38,401 nt of DNA from Sutterella sp. (GTDB lineage: Bacteria; Pseudomonadota; Gammaproteobacteria; Burkholderiales; Burkholderiaceae_F): the NCBI GenBank assembly GCA_020025915.1, contig JAHHRH010000011.1:1-38401 (forward strand), given 5' to 3'. Made by a program: the position numbers and the translations under genes. Below, piece by piece: positions 18,306 to 25,534 of this stretch. Under the pieces are notes generated by a model. It had not been told where the DNA came from, did no database searches, and was given only the letters and a program-made list of their open reading frames with translations. Numbering within the stretch: the stretch's first letter is position 1; each line of letters starts with the position of its first letter.

Positions 18306-18410
18306 GACTCGGTGGACTAGAAGAATTAAGAATAGAAGGTACGATTATACGGAAAAAAAGTTGAATTCCCTTTAAAGAGTACAGTCTCTTTGGTTTAGAA
18401 TGACCCCACT
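18306..18410. promoter_or_regulatory. Divergent promoter region between ribF and purN
   Basis: On the minus strand a perfect TATAAT box (plus-strand 18344-18349) would start the ribF operon with a leader of about 30 nt; no good -35 is seen. On the plus strand TAGAAT (18396-18401) ends only nine bases before the purN ATG, and no Shine-Dalgarno sequence is present, so a leaderless or near-leaderless purN transcript is conceivable. Confidence 0.5.
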
Positions 18411-19061
18411 ATGCAGAACATCGTAATTCTTATCTCTGGCCGCGGCAGCAATTTCGAAGCTATTCTTCGAACGAGCCGTGAAGAAAACTGGGAAACGACG
18501 TGTCAAGCACGCATTGCCGCCGTGATCTCCAATCGTCCTCAGGCAGCGGGTCTTGATATCGCTCGTGCGGCTGGTATTGATGCCGTAGCGATGGACCATA
18601 AGGCCTATGATTCTCGCGAAGCCTTTGAAAAAGACCTCGCCGATGTCATTCGCCGTTACGATCCATGTGTCATCGTGCTCGCTGGGTTTATGCGTGTGTT
18701 GACCGAAGGGTTTGTCTCGCAATTTGAAGGGAAAATCTTAAATATTCATCCCGCTATTTTGCCGCTTTTCCCTGGGCTCGATACGCATCAGCGCGCCATT
18801 GATGCAGGTTGTCGCGTGCACGGTTCGACCGTACACTTTGTGACCCCTGTGCTTGACGGTGGTTCGATTATTGGTCAAGCCGTAGTACCTCTTTTGCCGT
18901 CCGATGATGCTGATACGTTGGCTCATCGTGGGCTTGTGCTTGAGCATCAACTGTATCCGAAGTGTGTTCGCGCGATCATTGAAGGTCGCGTGCGTTGCGA
19001 ACATGGCCGTACTGTTTGTGATGACGAAACAGCACGCTCGTTGACCCTTTTTGGTGCTTAA
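18411..19061 (+). CDS. purN: Phosphoribosylglycinamide formyltransferase (GAR transformylase)
   Basis: Third step of purine synthesis: transfers formyl from 10-formyl-tetrahydrofolate to GAR. The 216 residues show the start VILISGRGSNFEAIL (phosphate loop), the catalytic Asn-x-His in ILNIHPAILP and the catalytic Asp in GSTVHFVTPVLDGGSII. Length is ordinary. It has its own terminator and reads divergently from ribF. No clear Shine-Dalgarno site precedes the ATG. Confidence 0.97.
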   Translation: MQNIVILISGRGSNFEAILRTSREENWETTCQARIAAVISNRPQAAGLDIARAAGIDAVAMDHKAYDSREAFEKDLADVIRRYDPCVIVLAGFMRVLTEGFVSQFEGKILNIHPAILPLFPGLDTHQRAIDAGCRVHGSTVHFVTPVLDGGSIIGQAVVPLLPSDDADTLAHRGLVLEHQLYPKCVRAIIEGRVRCEHGRTVCDDETARSLTLFGA

Positions 19062-19074
19062 ATCAAAGAATCGC

Positions 19075-19097
19075 GGAGACGACATCGTCTCCTTTTT
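19075..19097 (+). terminator. Intrinsic terminator of purN
   Basis: GGAGACG (19075-19081), loop ACAT, CGTCTCC (19086-19092), then TTTTT. Confidence 0.85.
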
Positions 19098-19169
19098 ATC
19101 TAGGGAGGAAGCGCGGCCTGAGTGAGGCTTTGAAGCGCTTCCTTTTCAATTTTTTTACAGTGAAAATTT

Positions 19170-20642
19170 ATGGCTGAAACAAAGTTCCCGAAGCGTCGCG
19201 CCTTTGCGATGCAGAAGCCTCGTAAGACTGAGCGCACGGAGTCGCCTCGCCGTACGGAGCGTCAGCGTGCTGCTGATAAGCGTCGTCGTCAAGAAGCCCA
19301 TGCTATGGGTGGCTACGCTAAGGGTCCGAAGACGCCCGAAAAGCGCATGATGGCGTTAAAGCCGGGTCAAGTGCGTATTACGGGCTTGATTGTCGACGAG
19401 TTGACGCGTGCGCTGAATGTGATTTTGAAGCTTGATGGTCCGGCAGACGTACTCATGAAGCTCTTCTTCCGTAGTAATCCGCGTCTGGGTATGCGTGATC
19501 GAGGCATTATCGCTGAAGGCATTTACTATGCGCTTCGCCATCTGGGTACGTTGACCTGGGCGATGCATCCCGTGCCACCAGCTCGCGCACCGCGCTTGAC
19601 GGCTTTGACGGTGTTAGCGCGTCAACATGGTATTGAATCGTTGCCGCCTACGTCGGTTGCTCGTGAAGAAGGTCCTTTGAAGAACGTACTCGCCGCTGAC
19701 TTGACGAAGGCGCCTGCTCACGTTCAGGCTGAGTTGCCGACTTGGATTTATGACCTTTTAGAAGCTCAGTACGACGATACGGCTTTGCTGTATCCATCCA
19801 TGCTTGAAGGCGCACCATTGGATTTGCGTGTTAATCTCTTGAAGGCGACCCGCGAAGAAGTGCTTGAAGAACTGACGTCGAATGGCGTTGAAGCCTATCC
19901 GACGCCCTATAGCCCTGACGGCGTTCGTCTTCCGACAAAACCTGGTCTCACGCAGTGGCCAATTTACAAAGAAGGTAAGGTCGATGTTCAGGACGAAGGT
20001 AGCCAGTTGATTGCTCGCTTGTTGACGCCGCGTCGTCGTGAAATGATTTGCGACTTCTGTGCGGGCGCGGGTGGCAAGACATTGGCTTTGGGGGCTTTGA
20101 TGCGCTCGACGGGTAGTCTCTACGCTTTTGATGTGAACGAAAAGCGTTTAGCAGGTTTGGCGCCGCGTATGCGCCGTGCGGGTCTTTCGAATGTGCATCC
20201 GATCGCGATTCGTAGTGAACGCGATGAACGTATCCGTCGCTTGCAGGGTAAGTTTGACCGTGTGTTGATTGACGCTCCGTGTACGGGTACGGGTACCTTC
20301 CGTCGTAATCCTGATTTGAAGTGGCGTTTGGCGCCGTCTGAATTGGAACGCATCAATAAGATTCAGAAGGACGTTTTGGAACACGCTAGCCGCTTGGTGA
20401 AGAAGGGTGGTCGTATGGTCTATGCGACGTGCTCGATGTTGAAGCGTGAAAATCAGGATGTGGTTGAAGCCTTCTTGGCGCAGCATCCTGAATGGCACTT
20501 GGTGCCTGCTGCTGAAGTGCTCGCACAGCAGGGTATTACGTTTGATGCGAAGCAGTGGGAACGTTTTGGTGACTACTTCCAGATGTTGCCACACGTCAAC
20601 AGCACGGATGGCTTCTTTGCTGCTGTGTTACAAAGAGACTAA
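19170..20642 (+). CDS. RsmB-type 16S rRNA (cytosine-C5) methyltransferase
   Basis: A 490-residue SAM-dependent RNA m5C methyltransferase of the RsmB/NOP2/Sun family. The SAM-binding motif is DFCAGAGGKTLALGALM, the release cysteine is in DAPCTGTGTFRRNPD (motif IV) and the catalytic cysteine in YATCSMLKREN (motif VI). The first 60 residues are an Arg/Lys-rich extension (KRRAFAMQKPRKTER and similar) that may help hold RNA. The following helical part (about 65-230) is in the place of the NusB-like RNA-binding domain of RsmB but is not clearly that fold. It sits downstream of purN, an arrangement found in Burkholderiales. The exact target base is not determinable here. Confidence 0.88.
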   Translation: MAETKFPKRRAFAMQKPRKTERTESPRRTERQRAADKRRRQEAHAMGGYAKGPKTPEKRMMALKPGQVRITGLIVDELTRALNVILKLDGPADVLMKLFFRSNPRLGMRDRGIIAEGIYYALRHLGTLTWAMHPVPPARAPRLTALTVLARQHGIESLPPTSVAREEGPLKNVLAADLTKAPAHVQAELPTWIYDLLEAQYDDTALLYPSMLEGAPLDLRVNLLKATREEVLEELTSNGVEAYPTPYSPDGVRLPTKPGLTQWPIYKEGKVDVQDEGSQLIARLLTPRRREMICDFCAGAGGKTLALGALMRSTGSLYAFDVNEKRLAGLAPRMRRAGLSNVHPIAIRSERDERIRRLQGKFDRVLIDAPCTGTGTFRRNPDLKWRLAPSELERINKIQKDVLEHASRLVKKGGRMVYATCSMLKRENQDVVEAFLAQHPEWHLVPAAEVLAQQGITFDAKQWERFGDYFQMLPHVNSTDGFFAAVLQRD

Positions 20643-20666
20643 TTGACGATTGAGTCTCCGTAAAAT

Positions 20667-20702
20667 AAAAAGCGCGATTTCTGAGTGGAGATCGCGCTTT
20701 TT
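20667..20702 (+). terminator. Intrinsic terminator after the rRNA methyltransferase
   Basis: AAAAAGCGCGAT (20667-20678) and ATCGCGCTTTTT (20691-20702) form a perfect 12-bp stem including the T-tract; works in both directions. Confidence 0.88.
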
Positions 20703-20747
20703 GTATGGCCTCAAAAAGAAGTCAACAGATTTGGTGCCTAGATAAGC

Positions 20748-20781
20748 AAAAAGCCCGGCCATTAAATTTGCCGAGCTTTTT
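20748..20781 (-). terminator. Intrinsic terminator of rpmB-rpmG
   Basis: AAAAAGC-c-CGGC (20748-20759) pairs with GCCG-a-GCTTTTT (20770-20781). On the minus strand it lies 20 bases after the rpmG stop. Confidence 0.8.
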
Positions 20782-20800
20782 CGCCGAATCGAATACTCAA

Positions 20801-20968
20801 TTACTTGAGCTTCGTTTCCTTGTAGACCACGTGCTTGCGAGCCACCGGGTCGAACTTGGAGATTTCCATCTTACCCGTGGAAGTCTTCTTATTCTTGGTG
20901 GTCGTGTAAAAATGACCGGTACCGGCCGTGGATTCAAGCTTGATCTTTTCGCGAGCGCCTTTCGCCAT
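20801..20968 (-). CDS. rpmG: 50S ribosomal protein L33
   Basis: A 55-residue protein starting MAKGAREKIKLEST and ending YKETKLK, with the L33 hallmarks TGHFYTTTKNKK and KFDPVARKHVVYKE. It lacks the CxxC zinc pairs, so it is the zinc-free form. It lies 16 bases after rpmB, the usual rpmB-rpmG pair. Confidence 0.97.
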   Translation of the reverse strand: MAKGAREKIKLESTAGTGHFYTTTKNKKTSTGKMEISKFDPVARKHVVYKETKLK

Positions 20969-20984
20969 GGTGAAACTCCTCTAA

Positions 20985-21218
20985 TTAGATTTCGCCGCGG
21001 GCGCGGAGGTCCGCCAGAACCGCATCAATACCAATCTTATCAACCGTACGAAGGCCAGCCGTCGTCAAACGCAGACGAACCCAGCGGTTTTCGCTTTCGA
21101 CCCAGAAACGGCGATACTGCAGATTGGGCATAAAACGACGCTTGGTCTTGTTGTTCGCGTGCGAGACGTGATGGCCGACCATCGGCGCCTTACCGGTGAC
21201 TTGACACACTCGTGCCAT
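20985..21218 (-). CDS. rpmB: 50S ribosomal protein L28
   Basis: A 77-residue ribosomal protein of the large subunit. MARVCQVTGKAPMVGHHVSHANNKTKRRFMPN is the standard L28 start, followed by RFWVESENRWVRLRLTTAGLRTVDK. The lone cysteine (residue 5) without CxxC partners marks the zinc-free proteobacterial type. First gene of the rpmB-rpmG operon. Confidence 0.98.
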   Translation of the reverse strand: MARVCQVTGKAPMVGHHVSHANNKTKRRFMPNLQYRRFWVESENRWVRLRLTTAGLRTVDKIGIDAVLADLRARGEI

Positions 21219-21609
21219 CTCTAACTCCAGTGAAATTAAAATAAAACATCTCGCAGGCTCATCATCTCGTTTTAGCGAGGGAAGCCACGCGAGCGCAGAA
21301 ATATTAAATTATACGCCTGATCATGCGCAGTCGCCACCAAGGATTGAGGTTAAATACCTCAAATTGGCTGACTGCCCCACTGTGTCAGTACAGGGAGTCG
21401 ACGGTGCACAAAATTGAGCGTGGAGCGCATTCTACCCGTTTTTTCTCCGTTGTGTGCGGAAATCAGCAAAAAACTTTAGACTTAACGAAATTTTTTTTAT
21501 TTTTGCGTGTGCGACCTCCTGATTTCGGCAGAGTGAGAGGCTTCGACAGCCACTTTTCAGCGCCTTGAGATGGCGGTTTTACCCATCCTACCTTTTAGGA
21601 AGGTGATTT
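21219..21609. promoter_or_regulatory. Divergent intergenic region between rpmB and ispH
   Basis: 391 bases without a convincing gene. It holds a minus-strand TATAAT (plus 21308-21313), about 90 bases before rpmB and its likely -10 box. There is a 7-bp inverted repeat TTGAGGT-n5-ACCTCAA (21344-21362) just upstream of that box, where an operator or upstream element could lie. On the ispH side there is a T-rich tract (21492-21507) and an AGGAAGGTG ribosome binding site (21597-21605). An 81-codon open frame inside (21323-21568) has no ribosome binding site and looks spurious. Confidence 0.45.
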
Positions 21610-22554
21610 ATGAAAGTTCTATTAGCCCAACCCCGCGGCTTTTGCGCCGGTGTCACACGAGCTATTGCGATTGTTGAACGCGCGCTCGAGATTTACGGTG
21701 CGCCGATCTATGTGCGACATGAGATTGTGCACAATCGTACGGTCGTGAACGATTTACGCGAGCGTGGCGCGGTCTTTGTCGACAACTTGTCCGAAGTCCC
21801 CGAAGGGGCTACTGTGGTCTTTTCTGCGCATGGCGTGCCTCGCGCCGTGTTTGAAGAGGCTGAGCGTCGCGGTTTCCGTGTGTTTGATGCTACATGCCCG
21901 TTGGTCACCAAGGTGCATCGTGAAGTGGCTCGTATGCGTGAAGAAAATCGTACAGTCTTAATGATTGGTCATGCGGGGCACCCTGAGGTCGAAGGGACTA
22001 TGGGGCAGGTCGATGGCGGTATTGAGTTGATCGAAAATGCTGAAGATGTTGCAAAGCTCCCTTATACCAATCAAGATGCATTGGCTTATGTCACGCAAAC
22101 GACGATTAGTGCGGACGATAGTCAGGTTGTGATCGATGCTTTGCGTCAGCGTTTTCCGAATATTCACGAACCAAAGCGTCAAGACATTTGTTATGCCACC
22201 ACGAATCGTCAGGCTGCTGTGAAGCTCTTGGCTCGTTCGGGTGTTGATATTGTCTTGGTAATTGGTTCTGCGACGAGCTCCAATTCAAACCGTCTCAGAG
22301 AAGTGGCTGAGCGCGAAGGCACGCGTGCTTATCTCGTTGATACCGCTGAACATTTGGATCCAACCTGGTTTGATGGCGTGAACTGCGTGGGTATTACGGC
22401 GGGCGCTTCGGCCCCAGAATCTTTGGTTCAGGGTGTCTTGCGTTATTTAGAAGCTCATTTGGATGCTGAGCCCGCACAGGTGCTTGAAGGTGTGGAGGAA
22501 AACGTGGTTTTCCCACTCCCTAAGGGTTTGAGAGTCGAGGACAACTTGGCTTAA
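21610..22554 (+). CDS. ispH: 4-hydroxy-3-methylbut-2-enyl diphosphate reductase
   Basis: Last enzyme of the MEP pathway: reduces HMBPP to IPP and DMAPP using a [4Fe-4S] cluster. The three cluster cysteines are visible in RGFCAGVTRAI (about 13), FDATCPLVTKVH (about 97) and ICYATTNRQAA (about 194), and the latter includes the T-x-N substrate loop. VRHEIVHNRTVV and FSAHGVP carry the conserved active-site histidines. Length of 314 is normal. Strong AGGAAGGTG site before the ATG. Presence implies isoprenoids are made by the MEP route. Confidence 0.98.
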   Translation: MKVLLAQPRGFCAGVTRAIAIVERALEIYGAPIYVRHEIVHNRTVVNDLRERGAVFVDNLSEVPEGATVVFSAHGVPRAVFEEAERRGFRVFDATCPLVTKVHREVARMREENRTVLMIGHAGHPEVEGTMGQVDGGIELIENAEDVAKLPYTNQDALAYVTQTTISADDSQVVIDALRQRFPNIHEPKRQDICYATTNRQAAVKLLARSGVDIVLVIGSATSSNSNRLREVAEREGTRAYLVDTAEHLDPTWFDGVNCVGITAGASAPESLVQGVLRYLEAHLDAEPAQVLEGVEENVVFPLPKGLRVEDNLA

Positions 22555-22683
22555 GTGTCATGGCAGGGGTTGATAGGTTGTAAAAGAATGGCAACTGTCG
22601 ATCCCTTTGTTATTTTTTGGGTGCACAATGCACGACGAGACTTTTTGAGACGAGTTAATAATAACGAAAAGGTATTGAGTACC

Positions 22684-23178
22684 ATGAGTAAAACGAAGCA
22701 TCAAAGTTTGACCCCAGCAACCCAATGGCTCAAACAACATAGCATTCTTTTTGAAGAAAAGTCCTATGAGTACGAAGAGCATGGCGGAACGGCCTTGGCC
22801 GCTTCGTCTTGTGGGTTAGACCATCATCACGTAATTAAGACGCTCATCATGGAAGATGAGCACGCGAAGCCTTTGGTCATTCTGATGCACGGGGACTGCG
22901 AAGTGTCAACCAAGAATTTGGCACGTCAGATCGGTGTGAAGCATATTGCGCCATGTAAGCCTGAGCAAGCTCAGCGTAATTCTGGCTATATGGTGGGTGG
23001 CACAAGTCCTTTTGGCACCAAAAAGAAGATGCCGGTCTATGTTCAAAAGACAATTCTTGAACTTGACCATATCTTTATTAATGGGGGACGTCGAGGCTAT
23101 CAGGTTGGCATTGATCCGAAAGTGTTGACTGAAGCCTTGGGCGCGATCCCGGTAGATTGTGCCATTGAAAATATGTAA
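22684..23178 (+). CDS. ybaK: YbaK/EbsC-type aminoacyl-tRNA deacylase
   Basis: A 164-residue trans-editing enzyme of the YbaK/ProX family, which hydrolyses mischarged Cys-tRNA-Pro. The motifs are VIKTLIMED (with the conserved active-site Lys), GDCEVSTKNLAR, GYMVGGTSPFGTKKKMPV and the C-terminal FINGGRRGYQVGIDP. The frame is open from the ispH stop, but homology begins at MSKTKHQ, so the ATG at 22684 is taken; AAAAGG lies 11 bases upstream. It follows ispH with 129 bases between. Confidence 0.93.
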   Translation: MSKTKHQSLTPATQWLKQHSILFEEKSYEYEEHGGTALAASSCGLDHHHVIKTLIMEDEHAKPLVILMHGDCEVSTKNLARQIGVKHIAPCKPEQAQRNSGYMVGGTSPFGTKKKMPVYVQKTILELDHIFINGGRRGYQVGIDPKVLTEALGAIPVDCAIENM

Positions 23179-23191
23179 GTCTAGATAAGCC

Positions 23192-23221
23192 AACGGGACG
23201 CTACGATGAGTGCGTCCCGTT
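23192..23221. terminator. Bidirectional terminator between ybaK and tsaD
   Basis: AACGGGACGC (23192-23201) and GCGTCCCGTT (23212-23221), perfect 10-bp stem between convergent genes, followed by a short T-rich tract on the plus strand. Confidence 0.75.
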
Positions 23222-23246
23222 ACTTTTATCATGGCAATGAATGAGC

Positions 23247-24278
23247 TTAAAGGGTGTTTAGTGCCCAACGCGGATTGACACCAAATGAGCGTTTAGCTTT
23301 GAGTGCTTCAAGCTCTTCAGGAGTCATACTTTCAAGGCGAGCCAAGCCTGCCGCAGCGATCATGGCGCCGTTATCGGTACAAAGGCGCATCGGTGGATAA
23401 AAGATCTGACCGCGACGACGACGCACTTCGCCTGTGAGTCGGTTACGAAGCTGTCGATTGGCTGAGACACCACCCGCGACCACGACATTCTTGAGCCCCG
23501 TTTGCCTCATCGCACGAACGAGCTTGGCGGCAAGCACATCAACCAAAGCGTCGACAAAGCCTCGAGCAAGATTACGACGGAAGGTTTCGTCTTGAGGATC
23601 TTCAGCAGCAAGGACTGCTGTTAAGACTGAGGTCTTGAGCCCCGAGAAGCTCATGTCTAAATTCGGAGCATGAATCATGGGACGCGCTAATACAATGGCG
23701 CCCGATTCGCCTTCTTCAGCGAGCTTAGAAACAGCTGGGCCACCAGGGTAGGGAAGGCCTAATAGTTGCGCGGTTTTATCAAAGGCCTCGCCAGCGGCAT
23801 CATCTAATGTTTGGCCAAGCATTTCATAAGAACCAAAGCGTTCGACTTTCATGATTTGCGTGTGGCCGCCAGACACTAAGAGTGCCAAGAAGGGAAATTC
23901 TGGCGCAGGGTCTGAGAGGCGAGCGGCTAATAAGTGACCTTCCAAGTGATGGACGCCCAAAACTGGAATATCAAGTGCCCAACCGATCGCGTGAGCCACG
24001 CCAGCACCTGCCAAGAGGGCACCAGCGAGGCCAGGGCCTTCGGTAACGGCAATGGCATCAATATCGGCACGCGTTTTGGCTGCTTTGACAAGTACTTCGT
24101 CAACAAGGGCAACGGCACGTCGAATGTGGTCGCGACTGGCGAGCTCAGGCACCACGCCACCATAGGCACGGTGCATGTCGATTTGGGAATAAAGGGCATC
24201 TGCGAGGAGGCCATCCTTATCCGAAATAAGGGCAGCTCCCGTCTCGTCGCAGGAGGATTCAATACCGAGAACTAGCAT
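23247..24278 (-). CDS. tsaD: tRNA N6-threonylcarbamoyladenosine transferase
   Basis: Transfers the threonylcarbamoyl group to A37 of ANN-decoding tRNAs, working with TsaB and TsaE. The start MLVLGIESSCDETGAAL, the metal-binding HHLEGH (H-x-x-x-H), VSGGHTQI and VVAGGVSANRQLR are family signatures. The ATG at 24278 puts homology at residue 1; the open frame continues 24 codons upstream but without homology or ribosome binding site. Length of 343 is usual. It reads divergently from rpsU, the common tsaD-rpsU arrangement of proteobacteria. Confidence 0.97.
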   Translation of the reverse strand: MLVLGIESSCDETGAALISDKDGLLADALYSQIDMHRAYGGVVPELASRDHIRRAVALVDEVLVKAAKTRADIDAIAVTEGPGLAGALLAGAGVAHAIGWALDIPVLGVHHLEGHLLAARLSDPAPEFPFLALLVSGGHTQIMKVERFGSYEMLGQTLDDAAGEAFDKTAQLLGLPYPGGPAVSKLAEEGESGAIVLARPMIHAPNLDMSFSGLKTSVLTAVLAAEDPQDETFRRNLARGFVDALVDVLAAKLVRAMRQTGLKNVVVAGGVSANRQLRNRLTGEVRRRRGQIFYPPMRLCTDNGAMIAAAGLARLESMTPEELEALKAKRSFGVNPRWALNTL

Positions 24279-24512
24279 AGTGCGGAAAATTCTAGAGCCT
24301 TTTTGAGGGCGACGTGTAAAAAAATGCAGGATCGGTTTGAATTCTCCCAAGGTTTTATGTCAAAATGCCGCACTCGACGTGAAGAAGGTGTCTTTTCAGG
24401 TACATTCGTCACGCGATTTTTCGGCCTCCGTCTCTTGTCCCGGAACCAGAGATGCAGGAGGTTTTTCATTTGATTTCCGGGTCATCACACTGTTTACTGA
24501 GGTTAGGTTCTA

Positions 24513-24725
24513 ATGCCTACTATCCGCGTTAAAGAAAACGAACCGTTTGAAGTTGCCCTCCGCCGCTTCAAGCGCACCATCGAAAAGTCTGGTCTTCTTA
24601 CCGAACTCCGCGCTCGCGAGTTCTACGAAAAGCCCACCGCTGAACGTAAGCGTAAGAAGGCTGCTGCTGTTAAGCGCCACTATAAGCGTCTTCGCAGCAT
24701 GATGCTCCCGAAGAAGCTCTACTAA
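24513..24725 (+). CDS. rpsU: 30S ribosomal protein S21
   Basis: A 70-residue basic protein: MPTIRVKENEPFEVALRRFKR at the start and RSMMLPKKLY at the end match S21, needed for initiation on natural mRNAs. It opens the macromolecular-synthesis cluster (rpsU, yqeY, dnaG, rpoD). GAGG at 24499-24502 is its ribosome binding site. The 234-base divergent region to tsaD holds its promoter, but I could not pin down the boxes. Confidence 0.98.
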   Translation: MPTIRVKENEPFEVALRRFKRTIEKSGLLTELRAREFYEKPTAERKRKKAAAVKRHYKRLRSMMLPKKLY

Positions 24726-24836
24726 TCTAGAGTTTCCGATTCGGCGTCGAGTGCGAAGCATTCGATTCCCGTGCTGTCGGTTGGGCGGCGGCACAAAGCA
24801 TGACAGACAATTAATTTTTCCTCACGAAGGATGGTG

Positions 24837-25280
24837 ATGATTAAGGACAGAATCCGCGAAGATATGAAGGCTGCCATGCGTGCGCATGACGCGGCGAGTC
24901 TGAGCACGATTCGTTTGCTCCTTGCCGCAATTAAGCAGCGTGAGGTCGACGAACAGATCGAAGCAGACGATGCATTGATCCTCTCGGTGATTGCCAAGAT
25001 GGTCAAGCAGCGTCAGGATTCGGTTCAGCAATATTTGGCGGGCGACCGTCAGGATCTCGCTGAACGTGAATCCGCTGAAATCAAGGTGCTCGAAGCGTAT
25101 CTTCCGAAGGGCTTATCCGACGAAGAAATCGCTACAGTAGTCGAAGCCGCCATTGCCGAAGTTGGCATGACGGGTATGGCTGCTATGGGTAAGGTGATGG
25201 CGATCGTTAAGCCGAAGGTGACGGGCCGTGCTGATATGGGCAAGGTCAGCGCTCTCGTTAAGGCGAAGCTCACCGCCTAA
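24837..25280 (+). CDS. yqeY: GatB/YqeY domain protein
   Basis: A 147-residue protein of the YqeY family, related to the tail domain of GatB amidotransferase and thought to bind tRNA; its cellular role is not settled. Typical features: REDMKAAMRAHD, TIRLLLAAIKQREVDE, EIKVLEAYLPKGLSDEEI and GKVMAIVKPKVTGRADMGKVS. ATGs lie at 24831 and 24837; GAAGG directly abuts the first, so the second, with proper spacing, is preferred. It sits between rpsU and dnaG as in many bacteria, and is followed by two terminators. Confidence 0.93.
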   Translation: MIKDRIREDMKAAMRAHDAASLSTIRLLLAAIKQREVDEQIEADDALILSVIAKMVKQRQDSVQQYLAGDRQDLAERESAEIKVLEAYLPKGLSDEEIATVVEAAIAEVGMTGMAAMGKVMAIVKPKVTGRADMGKVSALVKAKLTA

Positions 25281-25344
25281 TCGTTGATCGATACTGCATG
25301 GCGGGTACGGCTGCTTTAAGTCGTACGTTCATAAACGCAGGAAT

Positions 25345-25376
25345 ACCGCTCAGGAGTTCGCTTCTGGGCGGTTTTT
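25345..25376 (+). terminator. First terminator between yqeY and dnaG
   Basis: ACCGCTCAG (25345-25353) pairs with CTGGGCGGT (25364-25372), one T-G pair, followed by TTTTT. Confidence 0.83.
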
Positions 25377-25416
25377 CTTATTTATGAGAGACTGATCAAT
25401 GATCGTCTAGCTAGTC

Positions 25417-25445
25417 AGCTCATCGTTTAACAACGATGGGCTTTT
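25417..25445 (+). terminator. Second, tandem terminator before dnaG
   Basis: AGCTCATCGTT (25417-25427), loop TAAC, AACGATGGGCT (25432-25442), then TTTT. A possible dnaG promoter, TTGTAT-18 bp-TATTTA (25444-25473), starts right behind it. Confidence 0.75.
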
Positions 25446-25534
25446 GTATTTGTGCGATAAAATAAACTATTTAACCTAGCGGTCTTTTGGCAAAGAAACG
25501 TTAGGTGTCTCTTTTTTCTTTTGCGACATTCATT

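Noticed and set aside
20705..21133. 142-codon frame on the plus strand over the rpmG/rpmB region
   Set aside because: It is antisense to two unmistakable ribosomal protein genes (L33 and L28) and has no homology of its own.
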